From Pseudomonas sp. DTU12.3 (GTDB lineage: Bacteria > Pseudomonadota > Gammaproteobacteria > Pseudomonadales > Pseudomonadaceae): DNA of 64,000 bases. The notes under the pieces are model-generated. The model was not told the origin of the DNA. It worked only from the letters and a program-made list of their open reading frames with translations, and searched no databases. The stretch covers positions 360,001 through 424,000 of the forward strand of contig NZ_CP027218.1 in assembly GCF_004124275.1 (NCBI RefSeq). Direction: 5' to 3'. Positions 60,513 to 64,000 of this stretch are shown here, piece by piece. Both the position numbers and the translations under genes were made by a program. The first letter of the stretch is position 1. Every line of letters begins with the position of its first letter.

Positions 60513-62609
60513 ATGAATCTGCCGAGCCTGCGTGCCGACCTGCAATTGTCGCCCGCGGCACCGGCATTGGATGGTTCGCCGCGCTGGACCCTGGCCGATC
60601 CGGTACGCGGGCGCTATTTCAAACTCGGTACGGCGGCAATGCGCCTGTTGCGTCATTGGTCGTTGGGCGATGCCGAACAAGTCTTGCGTGCCGCCAACCG
60701 CGAACCGGGCCTGCCGCTGGACGGCAGCGAGCTTGAGCAGTTGCTGGAGTTTCTGCGCGGTCACGATTTGATCAGTGCACTCGACGATCAACAGCGGGCG
60801 AGCTATCGACTCAAGGCCCTGGCGCAAAAGCAAAGCCTGTGGCAGATCCTCCTGCATCAGTACCTGTTCTTCCGCATTCCGCTGTGGCGCCCGGACGCGT
60901 TTCTCAATCGTGCCTGGCCATGGCTTGAACGTTATGGCCCGCGTTTGCTGCGCTACGGTTTGCCGGCAACCTTGGCCTTGGGTGTGTTTCTGGTCTCGCG
61001 GGACTGGCAGCGGTTCATCGGCACCTTTCCGCACCTGTTCAGCCTCGGCGGTGCGCTGGCGTTCGGTGTGGCGCTGTTCTTCGCCAAGCTTTGTCACGAA
61101 TTCGGCCATGCGTTCATGGCCAAGCGCGCCGGCTGTCGCGTGCAGAGCATGGGCGTGGCGTTCATGGTCTTGCTACCGATGTTCTATACCGATGTCAGCG
61201 ATGCCTGGCGGGTCAATGATCGTCGCGCACGATTGTTGATCGGTGCCGGTGGCGTACTCGCCGAATTATTGCTGGCCTGTATCGCCCTGCTGGCGTGGTC
61301 GCTGTTGCCCGACGGGCCGGGACGCACGGCGGCGTTCATGCTCGCCAGTGCCACGTGGATCACCACGCTGGTGATCAATCTCAATCCGTTCATGCGCTTT
61401 GATGGCTATTTTCTGATCAGTGATTTCTGGGAAGTCGACAATCTGCAAGGGCGCGCGTTTGCCTTGTGTCGCTGGCGCTTGCGTGAGTTTTTGTTCGGCT
61501 ATGGCGCACCCGCGCCGGAGCCGTGGTCGCCGAAGATGCAACGGCGTTTGCTGATCTGGGGGTATGGCTCGTGGTTATGGCGTGCGGCGTTGTTTTTCGG
61601 GATCGCGCTGGCGGTCTATCACCTGTTCTTCAAGGTGTTGGGGATCTTCCTGATGCTGGTGGAACTGGTGTGGTTCATCTTTCTGCCGATCATGCGTGAG
61701 TGGCGCCAGTGGTGGAGTCGCCGTGAGCAGGCGCACGCCCCGCGCGTGTTGCTCAGTGCGCTGGCACTGCTCGGATTGTTGCTGGTGGTGAGTGTGCCGT
61801 GGCGCAGTTCGGTGGAGTTGCCGACCATGCTTGAAGCCGGGCGCGCCAGTGCCCTGCACGCACCGACGGCGGCGCGGGTCAAAGCGGTGAAAGTTACGGA
61901 TGGGCAGAAAGTCGCGCAGGGCGATGTGCTGATCGAACTGGAGTCACCGGATCTTGAATCGCGGCTGGCGATGGTGCGCCGGGAAATCCAGATCCAGCAA
62001 TTGCTCATGCGGCGTCAGGCCGGGCGCAGTGAAACTGCCGCTGACGCCGGCATTGTCGAGCAACGACTGGCCGAAGCGGTCGCCGAATACCGTGGGCTGA
62101 GTGCCCAGCGCGAACGCTTGTTGCTGCGCGCACCGCATGCCGGCAGCGTGCGTGATCTGCTGCCGAACATGAGCGTCGGGCGCTGGTTGTCGAGCCACGA
62201 TGCGCTGGCGCGGGTAGTCGAAGACGGCGCGCGACTGCGCGGTTATCTGGCCGAAGCCGAACTGTGGCGGATCCAGCCGGGGGCCAATGGCCGGTTCATT
62301 GCCGACGATCCGATGCACCCGGCGCTTGCCGTGCAATTGAATGAGATCGACACCAACGGCGTGGCCTATGTTGATCAGGAGGCGTTGACCTCCGATCACC
62401 ATGGGCCGATTGCCGTGCGCCGCGATCAACAACAGCGCGCGGAGCCTGTGCAGGCGCAATACGGCGTTCGGCTCAGTGCGCTGGATGACGCCTCGACGCC
62501 GCCGCAACCGTTGCGCGGCGTGGTGGTGTTGCAGGGCCGCGGCGAGTCGTTGCTCGGAGTGGCGTGGCGCCGGTTGGCGTCGCTGGGGGTCAGGGAAAGC
62601 GGTTTCTGA
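60513..62609 (+). CDS. M50 (site-2-protease-like) membrane protein fused to HlyD-type domain (operon gene 3)
   Basis: This 698-residue polytopic protein has an N-terminal domain (about 1-100) resembling PqqD-like peptide-recognition modules. The M50 metallopeptidase core has zinc motif HEFGH at residues 195-199 on a membrane helix and the second motif NLNPFMRFDGYF near 290. About eight membrane helices lie between 150 and 440. The C-terminal part (about 445-698) has a lipoyl half (APTAARVKAVKVTDGQKVAQGDVLIEL), a coiled coil and a second half (LRAPHAGSVRDLLPNM). The zinc residues are intact, so proteolysis is possible. It may process or admit a peptide substrate for export; no substrate is proven. 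Confidence 0.84.
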   Translation: MNLPSLRADLQLSPAAPALDGSPRWTLADPVRGRYFKLGTAAMRLLRHWSLGDAEQVLRAANREPGLPLDGSELEQLLEFLRGHDLISALDDQQRASYRLKALAQKQSLWQILLHQYLFFRIPLWRPDAFLNRAWPWLERYGPRLLRYGLPATLALGVFLVSRDWQRFIGTFPHLFSLGGALAFGVALFFAKLCHEFGHAFMAKRAGCRVQSMGVAFMVLLPMFYTDVSDAWRVNDRRARLLIGAGGVLAELLLACIALLAWSLLPDGPGRTAAFMLASATWITTLVINLNPFMRFDGYFLISDFWEVDNLQGRAFALCRWRLREFLFGYGAPAPEPWSPKMQRRLLIWGYGSWLWRAALFFGIALAVYHLFFKVLGIFLMLVELVWFIFLPIMREWRQWWSRREQAHAPRVLLSALALLGLLLVVSVPWRSSVELPTMLEAGRASALHAPTAARVKAVKVTDGQKVAQGDVLIELESPDLESRLAMVRREIQIQQLLMRRQAGRSETAADAGIVEQRLAEAVAEYRGLSAQRERLLLRAPHAGSVRDLLPNMSVGRWLSSHDALARVVEDGARLRGYLAEAELWRIQPGANGRFIADDPMHPALAVQLNEIDTNGVAYVDQEALTSDHHGPIAVRRDQQQRAEPVQAQYGVRLSALDDASTPPQPLRGVVVLQGRGESLLGVAWRRLASLGVRESGF

Positions 62610-62620
62610 GGGCGTGCACG

Positions 62621-63115
62621 ATGACGGATAACGCAGCAGTGGCAGCAGAGGGATTGGTGGTGCGGCCAGCGCGGGCAACCGACGGGCCGTTTTTGCAGAG
62701 CCTGTATCAGGCGGCGCGGCCGGATCTGCAATGGATCGATGGCGAGCAGGAGCAGGTGCAGCAAGTCATCGCCCAGCAATTTCAGGTGCAGGAACAGGGC
62801 ATGGGCGAAAACTACCCCAACGCCATGCACTACGTGGTGGAAAAACTCGGCAGCCACATCGGCGCATTGAGCACGGATTTCGGTGACAACGAAATTCGTG
62901 TGTTGTACCTGGCATTCATTCCGCAGGCACGCGGCCAAGGCTATGGCCGCGCGGTGCTGCAAGGCGTACAGAAAGCTGCGCAACAGATTCGCTGCCCGGT
63001 GGCGACGGTGGTCTGGACCAGCAATCCTCATGCACGACGGCATTACCTGGCATTGGGATTTGCTGTCGAAGAAAGCAATCCCGCCGCCGAACGCCTGGTC
63101 TGGTATCCGCAATAA
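62621..63115 (+). CDS. GNAT-family N-acetyltransferase
   Basis: This 164-residue protein has the GNAT fold. Strand 4 and the acetyl-CoA loop are IRVLYLAFIPQARGQGYGRAVLQ (R/Q-x-x-G-x-G/A as RGQGYG, about residues 106-111), and the end is NPHARRHYLALGFAVEES. The ATG at 62621 follows GAGGG 8 bp upstream; the longer frame would run into the M50 gene. It is 11 bp after that gene, so it belongs to the same operon. Its acceptor, small molecule or protein, is unknown. Confidence 0.86.
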   Translation: MTDNAAVAAEGLVVRPARATDGPFLQSLYQAARPDLQWIDGEQEQVQQVIAQQFQVQEQGMGENYPNAMHYVVEKLGSHIGALSTDFGDNEIRVLYLAFIPQARGQGYGRAVLQGVQKAAQQIRCPVATVVWTSNPHARRHYLALGFAVEESNPAAERLVWYPQ

Positions 63116-63120
63116 ACCCC

Positions 63121-63200
63121 TGTAGGAGCTGGCGCAGGCTGCGATCTGTTGATCTTTAAACACAAGATCAACAGATCGCAGCCTGCGGCAGCTCCTGCAC
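63121..63200. repeat. REP pair between GNAT and the convergent gene
   Basis: TGTAGGAGCTG...GCAGGCTGCGATCTGTTGATC and its complement flank a 9-nt centre. It belongs to the second REP family. It lies between convergent genes and can end both transcripts. Confidence 0.87.
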
Positions 63201-63209
63201 GGGTTCGTG

Positions 63210-63521
63210 TCAGTTGAAGGTGATGTGGAAGTAAGCCCGCGCAGGGTCCCGGCCCATGAGCGGTACCCGTGATACGAAGATGTTGTCGACCCGTCCCAGT
63301 TCCGGCAACTCCAGCGCACACAGGCCATCGACAAATTCGGTCGGCCCCAGGCTGTTCAGCTCGACGCTGAACGGCATGCGCTCGCTGTAGCGCATTTTCG
63401 CCAGGGGTTTTTCTTCAAGCTCGCCGATATGGATTTGCATCGCGCTGCCGTCCGGCAAGTGCAAGGTGCCGACTCTTCCCCGCAGCGCCTGGAAATGTTG
63501 GCTTTGAACCGATTGCAGCAT
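63210..63521 (-). CDS. DUF6916-like small protein
   Basis: This 103-residue soluble protein has beta-rich spacing (GRVGTLHLPDGSAMQIHIGELEEKPL, then FSVELNSLGPTEFVDGLCALELPELGRVDNIFVSRVP). It has no signal peptide and no catalytic motif. Small proteins of this kind are found beside collar-like (Mdp) genes, which is the case here: it follows the truncated collar gene on the same strand after 55 bp. A structural or chaperone role is possible but inferred from position only. Confidence 0.72.
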   Translation of the reverse strand: MLQSVQSQHFQALRGRVGTLHLPDGSAMQIHIGELEEKPLAKMRYSERMPFSVELNSLGPTEFVDGLCALELPELGRVDNIFVSRVPLMGRDPARAYFHITFN

Positions 63522-63576
63522 GGTTTCGCTCCCGCAAGGATGGAGGCCGGGGGAATCGCCTCCCCCGGGCGGCCGG

Positions 63577-64000
63577 TCAGTTGCGCGAAGGAAAGATACC
63601 GTTCAACGCGATGCTGAAGTTGAGCACCAGATACGGGTTCATGATCGGCATTGGCAAACCATTGCCGGTGGGCGTAATCGTCCCGCTGATGGTGGTCGCG
63701 GCACCTTTGAGGGGCACCGGCGATGCGCCCTGGGCATCGGAGTAGATATTCGCCAGCCCCGGGCCGGTGCCTGATGCGCCGATGTAGGCGTTGGTCGCCG
63801 TGGGCGTGCCCACAACGTTGCTGGCCGGGTTGGCCAGTTGCACGGTGGTGGTGGCGGTGAGGCCGGCCAGGGTGTGGGTGTGGTTTGGCAGGTTGTTGAG
63901 GGTGGTGGTGACTTGCTCGGCACCGGAGACTTCGCCCATCACTCGCGGTGTGAGACCCGGGCCGCTGCCCTGGCAGACTGGCAGGCGACTCTGCAGATTG
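63577..64000 (-). CDS. Phage-tail-collar / microcystin-dependent (Mdp)-like protein, truncated by the window edge
   Basis: The last 140 residues of a collar-domain protein are visible; the frame runs open off the window at 64000. It reads NLQSRLPVCQGSGPGL, then MGEVSGAEQ, LNNLPNHTHTL and, at the end, PIMNPYLVLNFSIALNGIFPSRN. The LxxRxPVxxGxGPGL, NLPxHxHxL and NPxLxxNFxIALxGIFPSRN pattern is the hallmark of the tail-collar/MdpB family. The ATG at 63942 is internal, not the start. No phage structural genes are nearby. The family's role in Pseudomonas is unclear; presence beside the M50/HlyD operon suggests a secreted product. Confidence 0.85.
   Translation of the reverse strand, partial: NLQSRLPVCQGSGPGLTPRVMGEVSGAEQVTTTLNNLPNHTHTLAGLTATTTVQLANPASNVVGTPTATNAYIGASGTGPGLANIYSDAQGASPVPLKGAATTISGTITPTGNGLPMPIMNPYLVLNFSIALNGIFPSRN

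Noticed and set aside
59106-61109. A 667-codon minus-strand frame opposite the HlyD/M50 operon
   Set aside because: It crosses three coupled plus-strand genes with clear motifs. No start signal or family resemblance supports it.
63577-64000. Prophage or tailocin tail region at the right edge
   Set aside because: Only a collar-domain protein and a DUF6916-like gene are visible. No tail, lysis or integrase genes are present, and the collar family also occurs outside phages. The region beyond 64000 would be needed to exclude this fully.

Overview
This window is chromosomal DNA from a Pseudomonas, most likely of the P. fluorescens group. The evidence is the Pseudomonas-type rRNA operon with tRNA-Ile and tRNA-Ala in the spacer, a complete lap adhesin locus (lapG, lapD, lapA, lapE, lapB, lapC), an mgo/pvf signal operon, two Pseudomonas REP families, and GC-rich coding with no sign of large mobile elements.

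Layout. 1-4066: the 3' end of 16S, two tRNAs, 23S and two tandem 5S genes with terminators. 4091-9441 (minus): an iron-uptake unit made of an ECF sigma factor, a FecR anti-sigma, a TonB-dependent siderophore receptor and a PepSY membrane protein, with a Fur-box-like site in front. 9754-11634 (plus): a PctA-type amino-acid chemoreceptor. 11746-17341 (minus): the mgoBCAD (pvf) operon, which makes a small diazeniumdiolate or pyrazine-type signal. 18091-18801 (minus): an FCD-type GntR regulator with a readable promoter and operator. 18999-21652: lapG and lapD. 21864-22202 (minus): a small conserved gene. 22351-42786 (minus): lapA, a 6811-residue RTX adhesin with about 54 repeats of exactly 300 bp, including three near-complete identical copies of an 1800-bp block. 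43145-48044 (plus): lapEBC, its type I exporter. 48398-52092: a TauD dioxygenase with a NitT/TauT-type ABC transporter, probably for organosulfur compounds. 52226-53143: a LysR regulator. 53339-57517: an MFS/HlyD/NodT tripartite efflux pump whose outer-membrane gene begins inside a REP element. 57584-58247 (minus): a HigBA-like toxin-antitoxin pair. 58417-62609: an unusual operon of two HlyD-type adaptors and an M50 peptidase-HlyD fusion. 62621-63115: a GNAT acetyltransferase. 63210-64000 (minus): a DUF6916-like protein and a truncated phage-tail-collar (Mdp-like) protein.

How the genes work together. LapA is exported by LapEBC and held in the outer membrane by its N-terminal retention module. 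Periplasmic LapG cuts it at TAAG (residues 107-110) unless LapD, bound to c-di-GMP, sequesters LapG. All six parts are present and their key residues are intact. Two inverted FleQ-like sites lie between lapA and lapE. The mgo operon and the lap locus are both lifestyle-control systems (signalling and attachment).

The part most likely to be undescribed is the cluster at 58417-64000. It pairs an M50/HlyD membrane assembly with genes for collar-like secreted proteins, and no function is established here for the assembly.
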